In this document: in pieces, positions 23,560 through 35,150 of the stretch
Layout: every line of letters begins with the position of its first letter
Position numbering within the stretch: the first letter of the stretch is position 1
Assembly: GCA_006937955.1 (NCBI GenBank)
Contig: SSNP01000005.1
Span: 1,113,786 to 1,177,785, forward strand
DNA: 64,000 nucleotides
Reading direction: 5' to 3'
DNA from: Pachypanchax playfairii
Taxonomy: Eukaryota > Chordata > Actinopteri > Cyprinodontiformes > Aplocheilidae
Program-made: the position numbers and the translations under genes
The notes under the pieces: generated by a model
Seen by the model: the letters and a program-made list of their open reading frames with translations, nothing else
Databases searched by the model: none
Told to the model about the DNA's origin: nothing

Positions 23560-26500
23560 CTGTATTCAAAATGCAGTGAAATCCGTTTTACAGCAGATTT
23601 TTCATTACAGTACATCATGTAGGTGGAAGTCCCGTGTTTAATGTGGTTAGATTATCTGATCATAAAACAATGCATCTGCATTTGCAACTCATAAAGAAGT
23701 TATAATGCTGCAGGGCGGAGCTGCACATGACCGGTCCAGTCACTGTTGTTCTGTCTCTGGTATCTTATTGTGAGACTTGTTATAAATGGAAACTGGTTAC
23801 TCGCCATGTAACTGACTATTGGAAGATCTTTGAATAGCTTCTGATAGAAGTTGTTATTGGACAAAAGATCAATTTAAAAGCTGACAATAAAAACTGTTAG
23901 TTTAAACTAAACTGCATTGAGCCGCTGGTTGATGGAGCAGAACTGCAGTGTGTTCCTTCATTGTACTGGTCTGCAGAAAGAAGCTGCAGCATCGATGAGC
24001 TGCAGTGTGCTGCTGCATCAGGAGGCTGTAAACTGTAGAGGAAACGAATCTGTTACTCCTGATAAATCAATAAACATGTAACTTCACACACTTTAACTTA
24101 CATGGATGTTTATCATATTATTATGAGTTCAAGTTTTTCATGTAACTTATCTGTGGTTATAAAGAATTATAATAGTGGTCACAAGTTCAAGTTATAACAC
24201 TTTTTATCATCTTAAAACAGAAACTGTAAAATAAATCAGGACATCTGATTTAAGATACAGAACAAATGTGAAAAGTAAAAAGTCAAATACTCGTCGAATC
24301 AACAACCTAAATATGAGCAAATGAGATTATGAATATGATGATTAGGTGATTAGTTCATGTCAACTTTATTTAGTGGATATTTTTGTGTAACTTTTCATTT
24401 ATGCAAAACAAAAGGGAAAATAAAATAAAATCAAAGATTCTAAAAATGTAGCTGATAAAAACTGTCTAACTATTAATGAGACATCAGCTGTGATTCAGTA
24501 GTTCCATTAAACCTTGTCAGGTGAGCACCTGGATGCTGTGTGTTTCCCTGCAGAACTGTTAGATTGGAGATGGAATATGCAGTAGAACAGGTGAGGAGTG
24601 TAAAGAAAATGAAATAATTAGGACCAAGAAGTGAAAATGTTTGAAGGAGAATGAGGCTGTGGGTGAACAACACTGACAGAAATAAAGTGCAGGTTGGACT
24701 GAAATCCTCAGAGCGAGAAAGAGAAGGATACGGGAATAAGGGATGAAAGAGAGCTTGGCAGAGAAGAGAGGCAGATAGAGATAACAGGTGACAGAGACAC
24801 AGAGAGATGATGGCAGATAGATTTAATGAGGTCTCCTTAGATGTAATCCGGAGCTGTAATTATTCCTGCTCTCCTGTCTGCCTGAGTTTACATGTGTGTG
24901 AGTAGCTTCTAACATCCCTGCTGCACCAGTGTGAAGCAGATTGTGTCTGTTGGCAGCGAGAAGCTCCATCAGCAGTTGACCAAAGCTGGAGCCAAGAGGG
25001 ATCCTCCCTGCTCTCCAATTAACACTGTATATCATAGGTGGATGTTAGACTCACCACATTAAAACCTTAATGCTCTCATATAGAAAGAGATGATTCAAAA
25101 GCAGTGCAGAAAGTTTAGCATGTAAATAAATATGGAGAGAAATCTGTTAGTTCTCGTGCACACTCAGACAGCTTCTTATATTAAATGTCCTGCTGTGTAG
25201 CTGCAGCACTTTTCCTTTACAATAACACATCAGCATGCAGGCGGCTGTGTTGGTTCATTGTCTTGTTTTTTGACACAAAGCGTGGCTACGAATCAAACTG
25301 CTGACGTTCCGGTTGGAGGATGAACACTTGATCTGCTGAACAATGAGCGTCCCAGTCGTCTCCTATGAAGACCTCACTGTGTTGGCTGCTGGCTGCGGGG
25401 CTGCTGTGATCCTGCTTTTCAGACTGATTGGTGACAGTCATTTCCAAACTCGGCCTGAAAAAGCAAAGAAAGAATATAAATGTCATTTTTAATGAGTTCT
25501 TAAGTTTTTTAATGTATTCGACTGGGATATTAATGTGTTTGATAATATAAAGCTGTTTTATTATTTTTTATATAGTTCTTACAATAATTAGCTTTTAGAT
25601 TTTCTCCAAAGCTCTTATACAAATTACAAACTCCTCTCTCTGCCGGACATCTAAAAATAAACATCACCAGGTCACTGAACAGAGATATTTGTACAATAAA
25701 ATTAAAATTAGGGTACAAGTCTGTCTCTAATGTCCCAAAGTGACCAGCAGCAGGTGATAAACGTGTGAGTGACCACAAGCAGGAGAAGGAAGGACATGGT
25801 GCTTGTTTTGAGTGAATATTTAATGAGATTTGCAGGAAGAACAATAACTATGAAGACAAACTACATCTACATTATCCGACTGTTTAACTCTTGATGTCAG
25901 GGGTTTGGATCAGTGTTGTTTCGTTAGTGTGCAGCCTGATTTCAAACATGAAAACGTGAAAGGAAAAAATATTGTGAAAATATGAAAGAAGTATATGTAT
26001 CTAAATTCCAACCCCCAGTAGTTTGAACATGTGGTTCCAGGATAAAAACCCAAACTCTTAAAGGAATAAACAAGGAAGAAAAATAATAAGAACTGAAAGC
26101 AAAGAGCAACTTAAAGCTGGTTTCAATTAACCAACTGGAAAATATTTCAAATTGTTCATTAGATGAAGTCACAACTGTTACATGATGATAATGAAAGATC
26201 ACACTGCTCTGTAAAAAACAAACTAAGGATGGATTTTATATAAATAAAGATGTTCTTCTTTAGTTTGACACCTCAGTGATCAGGGGTGTTTTACAGCACT
26301 TTAATACCACGTGGTGTTAAAGTCTGTCTGTTTATGAAAATTTGAAAACAAAGAGGTGAGACTGGCTGAGAATACGGCCTCAGACTCGAACCATGAACAC
26401 TGATTGTTACCATCTGGTTCCAGACGTTCATGAGGTTAAACTGAAGAATGTCTTTTTAAATCAGTCAATATTCAAACTAAATATGGAACATTAATTTCCT

Positions 26501-28394
26501 TCATTGCATTTGACTGCTTGTCAGACAATGTTTATGTTTATGACTCTTCCATCTTATTTATTATAATCATATCTGCTGTGATACCAGACAACTTTCAGAC
26601 ATGTCTGTGACTATAAACTAGAATAAGTGTCTGCTGAAACTAATGAGAACTCAGTCCAGGTGTGATGTCATCACCTGTTTTCCTTCTGCAGCATCTCGGT
26701 GACAACAAGTCGAATCCAAATGATCCGTCTACTAACTCTTTCAGTTTGGACGCAGTTACTGGGCTGATCAGCTGACCCCGGAGACCCGCTGATGCTACAC
26801 TCAGAAAGTCAGTTTCAGGTTCTGACAAAAGTATAGATAAAGAGACAGTGTGTGTGTGTGAGTGTGTGTGTGTGTGTGTGTTGTTGCTTGACCTCGGGGT
26901 GTGAAGACAAGTGAATGGAGCCAAATGACAGAGCAGCTGATGCCTCTGCTTCTCTGATTAAGAGTGTGTGGGTGTGTGTATGTGTTAGTCAGGATGTGTG
27001 GGGGAGGGGAGCTACAGAATCCTTAAACTATTTATAGTTTCCTTTTTACTAGTTATCTTGCGTTTATTTCAGGCTCTTTCTCTTGCCCATTATCATGCAT
27101 CACATTTGATTCTATGTCTTTACTTCCCTCTTTGCACCTGCGTCTAAATCCTGCTGAACAAAAACACACTTACACGTGTTTGTTATGTTGGTAACTTTGT
27201 CCATGCTTGTTGACAGCCGTCGATCAACGTGCACTTTGTCATGACCAAGAGATCTGTTGACGAAGAGCACAAAGTGAGCGAAAGCACAGCGTAGAGATAA
27301 AAGAACCAATCATGGGGTTTTGTGTGACTGAGTGTAGTTGTGTCAGGACAAACAGTGTAAGTGAGCTGAGATAAAGACCTAATTGCACAGGGTGGTGTCT
27401 AAGCTTTATGTTTGTGTGTGTTCACTTGAGAAGGTGTGAAGATAAAAATATGAGTGTGGTTAATGAGAAACAGACGAGAGAGCCAGGTGCTTTGTCTTTG
27501 ATACAATTTGTGAGTGGATGTGGCTTAAATTTCACAAATGTTACATGATTTATTATAGTTGCATCATGTTGTTCCAGCGTTTGAGTAAATCTGTACATTA
27601 AAACCCCGAGAAGTCGAACAAGCTTCACTTTTTTATTTTTTAATAACTTATAACCTCGAGTGTCACTTTAGTTGTAATTCATTGTATAACTGAAAACTTT
27701 TTTTTTCTTGCTACAGCTCAACTAAAGAGAACCAGAGGAGATTCCTGTTGGTATATCATGCTGTATCTGATATGCCTTTGGATTCTCAATGTACTCTTGC
27801 ATTAAAATTTGCTTTTCTTTTTATATATATGTTTGTATTTTAAATATGAATTTAAACACCAAAGAGAAAGAAAACCCATCACCATGTTGAAAGAAAGAAC
27901 ATATCTTTCAACAGGAGACAGAGCTGTATTTAGTCTTCAGTCATTTACAACCCATATAGGACTGAGGACCTGCAGCAGATGGAGGCCTCAGAGGATGCTA
28001 TGTCAGACCAGGAGATGGGCGTGGCCATAAATACTCAGGTCACACACATAAACAGAGGACAGCAGAGTTTAAAGCACTCATTAAAGAAATGAGTCATTTC
28101 ATAATCCAAACCCAGTAGACTGAGAGTTTAAATGAGCTGATGGTTGATGTGAATCAGACTGGAGACCCAGAGATCAACTGCAGAGTTCATTGCCTTCGTC
28201 ACACTCGTCCCTTAAACATACCATTAATTCTTAACCATGAAATACCATGATAACTATCGGAGACTCAGAAACCACACAGGAGCCTTTAGTTTGTTTATGA
28301 TTGTCCACCAGATGTAGGGACATGAGATCCAAATCAGCAGAGGGACTTTAGTTTCACTTTATTGTAAAGTGTAATTGAAAAGATTTGATGAGAG

Positions 28395-28640
28395 ATCTAA
28401 CCTGTGATTTGCATCAGTGTGCTAAAATACAGCTAATGCTAAGTCAGCTAACATTTAACCTGATATGATCCTTAAAATAAGGTCCTTTAATCAGTTTAAT
28501 TTGTCGCTCACTTGCCAAATTTCTTGTGCCTTTGGAACCTGCAATTATGAATATGCAAGGCTAAAATATTCATATGAGGCTTTTGGAATTAAAAAGTTAC
28601 GTATCTGTCTATGAGATTTAACTTCCTTCAAAAAACCTTC
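28395..28640. promoter_or_regulatory. Candidate noncoding element with POU-type motifs
   Basis: A perfect octamer ATTTGCAT lies at 28407-28414. ATGAATATGCAAGG is at 28547-28560, followed by the inverted half ATATTCAT at 28566-28573. These resemble POU/Oct-type binding sites, which fits a neuronal gene, but no conservation data are available and AT-rich DNA gives such matches by chance. Functional status is inference only. Confidence 0.2.
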
Positions 28641-31079
28641 ACAATAAGAGCCCCAACTGCACTGCATGCTTAATTACAAATTTTAAACAGTAATGCATTT
28701 TAAACCTGTTAAAATAATGACTTTTTGTAAAAACACAACATGCATCATGTTTTCATTCTGCAGACTATAATACATCCCGTTACACATGAGTTGAGGGACT
28801 AAATATGTAATGAATAATAAAACCTTTTTCTAATCATGGTAATTAAAAGCTAATATTTGTTGCTATATGTATTTATGTTTTGCTATATACAATCATTTAA
28901 TCATTTTTTTCTTCCATCAAACATGTGCTATTAGCCTTTTTAAAAATATAATTGGATTCCAAGATCATTCTTGGAGCCCCAACTTGGTGTCTCATGACCC
29001 ACAGAAGGGCCTCGAGCCTCACTTTGGAAACCCCTGCAGTATAATTTCTAGAAGCTACACCCATGAAACTTCTCCGAGAAAAAAGAAGCATTTACATGTT
29101 TTACTCCTTCTCATAAGTACTCTGGCACTTTCTGAAAAGATTTTCATTATTATTAGATCTTCATCCTCAAAGACACGAGGTGCATCAGATCTCTACTTGT
29201 CTTTCTCTGGTTCATCCTGTTTTCCAAATATAGACTCTTCTGGTTAAAAAAACCTACGATAGTGACGGCCAAACAACCAGCTGGAGACTTGAAAACAGCA
29301 TTTGTGAACCAGTGGGTGTTGTCATGGTGATTTCCTTTGTATCCAGAATTCGGACATCTTTTTAAGTACATCTGCTGCAGAGAGATTGAACTTTCTGTGA
29401 AATTACAAACTTTAATCCGCTCTTACAAGCAAGGAGATGCTGCTGTCTGCTGATAAATACTGCTGCCAACAACAAAATGTTTTTATAACTTGAGTATGTG
29501 TCTTTTCTATGAACCTGGAACTTTTTAAATAAATGCACTGCGGTCAGATGAAAGCAGACCGAGACCGTTATTCTGCCTTTAAGTAGTAGAGCAGACATGT
29601 TTCTGCCTTCTTGGAAGATTTATTATAATAAATTCTCAGTACATTTTCTGTAAATCAAATTTAAAAGCCAGACCAGCTGAACAAGAGTCAAAACCTGCAG
29701 TTAGATGCCAAGTGTCACAGATGATGTACAGAGTGGCTCTCTGTGAACATAAACAAGCTGTTTACTTCCACTTCCACTGCTGGGAATTTTATTTTTCACT
29801 TGAAATGGATAAAATCACATTTCTAAGAGTTGAACGACACACATACCAGTTGTTTAATATGATTATTGATTACAGGCTGCCAGTTGTCTTTATATCAAAC
29901 ACCTGCTACTCTGCCTCCAGAACAGCAGCCGTGTGATGAAATCATGGAATATCATGGTCGTGGTTAAAGTGTCCCTATGTCCGTCTCTCCATCCATCTGT
30001 GTGGCTCAGTATGAAACTAAACTATGTTTCAGGTCACTGTACAGATTGTGCCAAAGCTGTGTGAAAACACACACACACGCACACACACACACACACACAC
30101 AAGTGGAAATGTCTTTTCTGAAAGGTTCTGGTGCTCAGAAGTTCACGTCAGCTTGACACCCACTTAAACACACACCTTCATTCAAATGAAGCAGTTCAGT
30201 AACACCTCCCTTAACATGCTGTTTGTCTTGCTTGTTAAGTTAATATGGATATAATTAATATGACTAATGATTTTACTTACTGTAAAACTACAAATCACAT
30301 TCTATTGTATAAGTTATTTAAATAATCTAAATGAGTGTTAGTTCATGAGTATACTGTTAGCATCTTAAAGATCCATATGTTTGATTTAATAGTTGTTCTC
30401 TATCTGCACAAACAAATTAATTTACAAGGGGAAGTAATAAAAGTAATGCATTAGGCTTCATAAATCTTATAAAATAAAACACACATATAGAGAATGTTAA
30501 TCAGTTGAACGTCTCGTGGGTCCAGATTCTCTAAATTCTTCTTCAGACGTTTATTCACTGGAAAATGCAGCAGACAGTTAACATGTCTAACTTCATGAAA
30601 TGAATTTAGCAGCTTCAGTTGTCCGTGTGTACCTCTGCAGTCAATCCAGTCAACACTTGCTCAAAGTGGAAGTTTAGCTGCACACACAGTGTGTTACTGT
30701 GCACCTCCTCCTCAGATGCTCATGCTTTGTGCTTGTGTTGCAGTGATAATCTACAGAAACCTTGCAGAGCGTACAAACCACCGTTATGTTGCCTCTTAGC
30801 TTGACTTCTCCACTTTAGATCTCAGCAGCCTGTGAAAACGTTTACAGCTCAGCTTGTTTGAGACTGTAGCACATGGAGTTTATCCATCATGATAACCTGT
30901 ACAATGTAGCTTGGGCGGAGTCAGCGAACCTCGACATGCACAGCACATACTGAAGGTAGGAAGGAAAAACTAAATTCACTGAAAACTATGTGTGAGCTAA
31001 ATCATCATCATACATGACAGCTGTTTGCTTCAACTCTACATGTTAATCTGGAAAACTTCAGGAAACAGAGGAATTTATT

Positions 31080-31350
31080 ATTTTCTCAATGACTGCAAGA
31101 TGTTCAGGTTCAGGATCTCCTGCAAACCTTCCAAACAAGTTGCACTTGTTCAGTTTATTCTAACTGACCTGTCATGACCTTTTAACCTGCTATCTGAAGC
31201 ATGTAGAGTCAGAGATGATTGATTTTCTCTCTGAATGTTGCACAATCTGATGAACTCAATGTGAATAATCTTCCTCTGTGTAGAATGATAAACTCCAAGA
31301 TGTTCAGAAATAAAGTGTAACTCTTCTCATGTTGATGCTCCAGAAAACTA
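31080..31350 (-). pseudogene. Decayed Tc1/mariner-type transposase fragment
   Basis: On the minus strand the segment resembles the N-terminal DNA-binding part of a Tc1-like transposase. The diagnostic DNA stretch, read on the minus strand, includes 'cttggagtttatcattctac' followed by 'aggaagattattcac'. From memory this corresponds to the family's G-V-H-H-S-T-V-R-K-I-I region. Farther on, 'caaacaagttgcacttgttc' (plus strand) corresponds to the L-N-K-x-x-L-F-G stretch. Stops and frameshifts break all frames, and the catalytic DDE part is not seen. It is a dead fossil in intron 2, antisense to gnao1. Confidence 0.55.
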
Positions 31351-31893
31351 ACATATCCTTTTTATTACTTTCTTTAACTTTTAATAAAATCAATAAGAGT
31401 TTTTTGTCATGAAACTAGAGATTTGATTTCAGGTTTTAGGAATCTCTGGTTGTATTTTTTAGGTTTTTTCTTCATTTCTGAATCATGTTACAGTGAAACA
31501 CGACTTCAGCTCAACATTACCTCAGACTGCAGCATCTTTAAAACCCTTTGTCCTTCTTTCACCCCTCTGGTGCAAAAAGAAGATGGAAGGCAAGATTACA
31601 GATTAGGTGGTTTGTTGGCAGGTAATTTAGACCCAGTAAAACATCAGAGTGAAGAATTGAAATCCAGTGTGAGTGTTTGCAGAGTGAGAGGAGCTGATGT
31701 GATGCTGCATCTAACCATGAATGAACAGATTTGTGTATTTTCTTTTAGTCAAGATATCAGATGTTCACATACATTTTTAATACTATTTATGAATAAATTT
31801 AGTGTGTAGAATGTATTGATGGAAATATAAGGAAGGTGTGTTTAAAGGCTTGGCAGACTGCCGGATTGATCAGAAACAGGACACTGAGGAATA

Positions 31894-32022
31894 CACACAC
31901 ACCCTGACACACACACACTGACACACACACACACACACACCCTGACACACACACTCACACCCTGACACACACCTTGACACACACACTCACACCCTGACAC
32001 ACACACACACACTGACACACCC
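31894..32022. repeat. CA-rich minisatellite
   Basis: CA runs are interrupted by repeated 'ccctgacac' words (for example 'cacaccctgacacacac'). This makes an irregular 14-22 bp higher-order repeat and not a pure microsatellite. Confidence 0.9.
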
Positions 32023-32530
32023 AGCATAGTTCACCTTCAGTTTTATTCTATATACACGTTAACTTTTTTCATAAGACCTGGAGTTTAATGCAGCATAAAG
32101 TTTTATATGAAGTTCAGTTAACGGCTTTTAAATGTTTTTTGTTACTAAATCTAAGTTGAGGTTTTTCAAACTGTGTAACAGAACTCAGAAGTCTTTGTGT
32201 TCTTAAGTTGTGATATTTTTACTGTTTTTGTGACTTGTTTTTAGATATTAACTGAAATTAGTTTGTGAACAATATCGTGTCATTCTGTTGCCTTTAGATC
32301 TTTTTCCAGTTATGAAATTCAGTTAAAACTAAAGAATGAAACTTGGACATCAGGTACCTGATTACATCATACTAAATGTTTGATGGACTGACATGCAGCC
32401 AGTCAGCATGGGTTTCTCTGCCAGTACATGTTTAACCCATTAGCGTTCCTCTCCAGAGTGTCACATGGACTGTAAAATTGATTTATACTTATATATTTGA
32501 AAATTTGTGATAACAACATAACTGATGATA

Positions 32531-32890
32531 TGACTGATGAGACAACATACTTTAAAACTTCACAATAAGTTTGTCACGTTTCCTCTCTTTGCTATCACAG
32601 TCCGCTTGCAGGTTCTGCACAAACTTGTGCTTTACTGTTTATCTGACAAGCGAAAACCAAACCGGTTCCACACTTGGAAGTTGCACCTTCTTGCAAATCA
32701 ATTCTGGTTCATCTTTCAGTCACTGAACTGCTTTCACTGTCCTCCTTCTCAGTCGCCGCCATACTTCCTCCCTCATGTGCTGCACATGTGCATTTCATCC
32801 ATATTCTATTGTAGTATTTCATTTTCCCATCATTCCCTAACAGTGTACCAGTATTACTGTGAAAGGCCTGATAGATTCAAGATGGAGAAA
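32531..32890 (+). repeat. Dispersed repeat, copy B (inverted partner of 7540-7860)
   Basis: This is the plus-strand copy of the unrecognised element described at 7540-7860, running from 'gactgatgagac' to about 'gtgaaaggcctgata'. The open frame 32537-32899 (120 codons) covers it. The resemblance of its translation to the other copy follows from DNA homology. There is no start context, domain or splice support for a gene. It lies in intron 2, about 600 bp before exon 3. Confidence 0.7.
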
Positions 32891-33494
32891 CACATCTGAG
32901 TTTGATCCTTCCAGAGAAGGAGTCGTGTTCATCCTCATTAGTTTATCTGTGAAGATGTTGTCTGTCTGAGTTGCCTCACAGCTTTGTCCCAACCTGTATC
33001 TGTCTCGTTACATTAGGCAGGAGTGGACTGTTTTTAGTTGTCCATCTCTTTATCGTCATTCTAGAAGTTTGACTTTGTCAGATTGTCTGTCTGCCTGACT
33101 AACGGTGCATCTGTGAGTCTGTCTGTCTTTGTGTCCTTGTGTTAATTGCAGTGAAAGACATCATGGCATTTAAAACAGCAGGACTTGCTGTGTGTCTAAA
33201 TGTCAGCTAAGCCCAGTGGTACCCGTCCCTCCCATCTGTCCTACACTATGTTTTTGTATTTTAGTTCTATTTCCCTACAACCAGCTGTGTTTCTTTTCCT
33301 GTCCTTAAACCCCCTCTTTCTGGAACATACTTGGACTCATATTTTGGGACCAGTGAACATCTTTACACTGCAAACAGTTTCTCTTTGCATGTCTGCTTAA
33401 GTCCCACATCTAAAAGGGTTTTACACCTGTGTGCAGAGGTCAAGCCCAGAATAACCAGACTTGCCGACTAACTCCTGTGTGTTTGTGCATCTAG

Positions 33495-33636
33495 GATCAT
33501 CCATGAGGACGGTTTCTCTGGCGATGACGTAAAGCAGTACAAGCCTGTCGTTTACAGCAACACCATCCAATCTCTGGCTGCCATCGTCCGTGCCATGGAC
33601 ACACTGGGCCTGGAGTACGGAGATAAAGAGCGCAAG
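33495..33636 (+). CDS. gnao1: gnao1 coding exon 3: alpha-1 helix to start of helical domain
   Basis: The 142-bp exon supplies the last base of Lys54 and residues 55-101. It reads IIHEDGFSGDDVKQYKPVVY, then SNTIQSLAAIVRAMDTLG and LEYGDKERK. It covers the end of alpha-1, linker 1 and helix alphaA of the helical domain that closes over the nucleotide. The motif YKPVVYSNTIQSLAAIVRAM is characteristic of Gi/o-class subunits. Compared with human alpha-o from memory there are two conservative changes (E to D in SGDD, I to L in GLEYG). The acceptor is CATCTAG|GATC with a branch A at 33471. The donor is AAG|GTCAGA, a weaker donor. Phase 2 in and phase 0 out match the conserved gene structure. Confidence 0.97.
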
Positions 33637-34535
33637 GTCAGAGTAACATTTCCTATACATGTTCTGCAAGCGCACACACAAAATATACATTAAACTTATC
33701 AAATACTGTCACTACGATCAGATTTCATGTTGTTATTTGCACTCAGATGGTTGAAAGATACAAACTGTCACAGATGGTAGTGTCTTGAGTCCAAATCCCT
33801 GAACTGTGGTGAGCTAATTTAAGATCAAAAATGACCCACTGAGCTCAACAGCAAATGTTCAGATTCCTGTTCAGTAAACTGGTTTAGGGTGAGACTGATT
33901 TGGTCTTTATAGTGTCGTTGTCTCTCAGTCAAAGTATCTCGAGTCCAGCTGTTGTAACGCACTCGATCAAGTATCAGGGCATGATCATCATCTCTATACA
34001 TTCCTTCTTGACCTTCTGTCATATCTCAGTGGATATAATTGGTGCAATATAATTATCTTGACATTGTCATGGCTGCTGCTGGAAATACTATAATTAATAC
34101 ACCTAAAAACATGTCTCAGTGCATAACAACTGCTTCCAAAGCACATTTATACTAAAGATTTGTTCCTGAACATCTACTAGAGGGTGTTGCAGGAGAATTT
34201 ATGATCATCATAGCAACATTTTCCTATGCTCAGTATTACTATTTGAAATTAATTGATGATATTATTAATAACATATTTGATTTTGATGGATTGTCTGCAG
34301 TGTTTCAGATGCAGGGAGGAGGTTTCTGGGATGTTTAATCTACCTGATCTGTAGTGTGAATGTTTTTTCATTTCACTCCACTGACACAATGTGAAGATAA
34401 ACACATCTATTGAGTCACCTAATCAGATGCTTCTATCAGTTTAACTAATGGTTTGATGTAACATTTGTCTTCCTGTTTGAAGCCTGACTTATGAGTGTGC
34501 ACGTACTCAATACAGCTGTTAAAATGTTGATGTCT

Positions 34536-34543
34536 TGACGTCA
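34536..34543. promoter_or_regulatory. Perfect CRE motif in intron 3
   Basis: TGACGTCA, immediately followed by GCTG so that CAGCTG overlaps its end (34541-34546), giving a composite CRE plus E-box. Function is unknown. Confidence 0.25.
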
Positions 34544-34870
34544 GCTGCAGCAAAATGAGACCTAACTTACTTAAAATGGCTCTTTCACAGTAAAAGCCCC
34601 AGGTGAATCAACTGTGTGCTCAAAACAAAAAGTTCATCTCATTGAAATCGGGTACAATCTCAGCGCTCCGTGCGTCATGTTTCATCCTGCAGTCTAATCA
34701 ATCTGTTTCATATTTACTCATTTAATGGAGAGTGAGGGATTAATTATATAACTTCTAGTGATAATAATAAACAAAAATGTTAATAAACCCACTATCGGTG
34801 CAATAATTTTGGTTTTCAGGACTAATTTTTGCACATTTTCAAATACTGTTAATATTGATAACTGTGATCA

Positions 34871-35150
34871 ATGGAGGGCAGGTGGGGGTGCAGGTGGAGG
34901 GCAGGTGGAGGGCAGGTGGGGGTGCAGGTGGAGGGCAGGTGGAGGGCAGGTGGGGGTGCAGGTGGAGGGCAGGTGGGGGGCCAGTTGGAGGGCAGGTGGG
35001 GGTGCAGGTGGAGGGCAGGTGGGGGGCCAGTTGGAGGGCAGGTGGGGGTGCAGGTGGGGGGCCAGTTGGAGGGCAGGTGGGGGGCCAGTTGGAGGGCAGG
35101 TGGGGGTGCAGGTGGGGGGCCTGTCGGAGGGCAGGTGGGGGTGCAGGTGA
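34871..35150. repeat. G-rich minisatellite
   Basis: About 280 bp is built from the words 'ggagggcaggt', 'gggggtgcaggt' and 'ggggggccagtt' in shifting order, with almost no A or T runs. It stays open in all three forward frames and on the reverse strand, which is a composition effect and not coding. Frequent G3-G6 runs make G-quadruplex formation on the + (RNA-like) strand plausible. Confidence 0.95.

Larger units (their letters stand above)
10255..33494 (+). other. gnao1: gnao1 intron 2 (23,240 bp)
   Basis: A large phase-2 intron between Lys54 bases 2 and 3. The donor is GTAAGT and the acceptor is GTGCATCTAG. The immediate pyrimidine tract is weak, but a consensus branch sequence CTAAC has its A at 33471, 23 nt before the end of the intron. 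Repeat features inside are listed separately. Outside them, 10.3-14.1, 16.6-18.9, 21.6-31.0 and 32.9-33.5 kb hold no exon I can recognise. Purine-rich tracts occur at about 18.4-18.75 and 24.70-24.83 kb. Confidence 0.93.

Noticed and set aside
31423..31809. 128-codon open frame in intron 2
   Set aside because: No recognisable domain, start context or splice signals, and it directly follows a transposon relic. Treated as chance.
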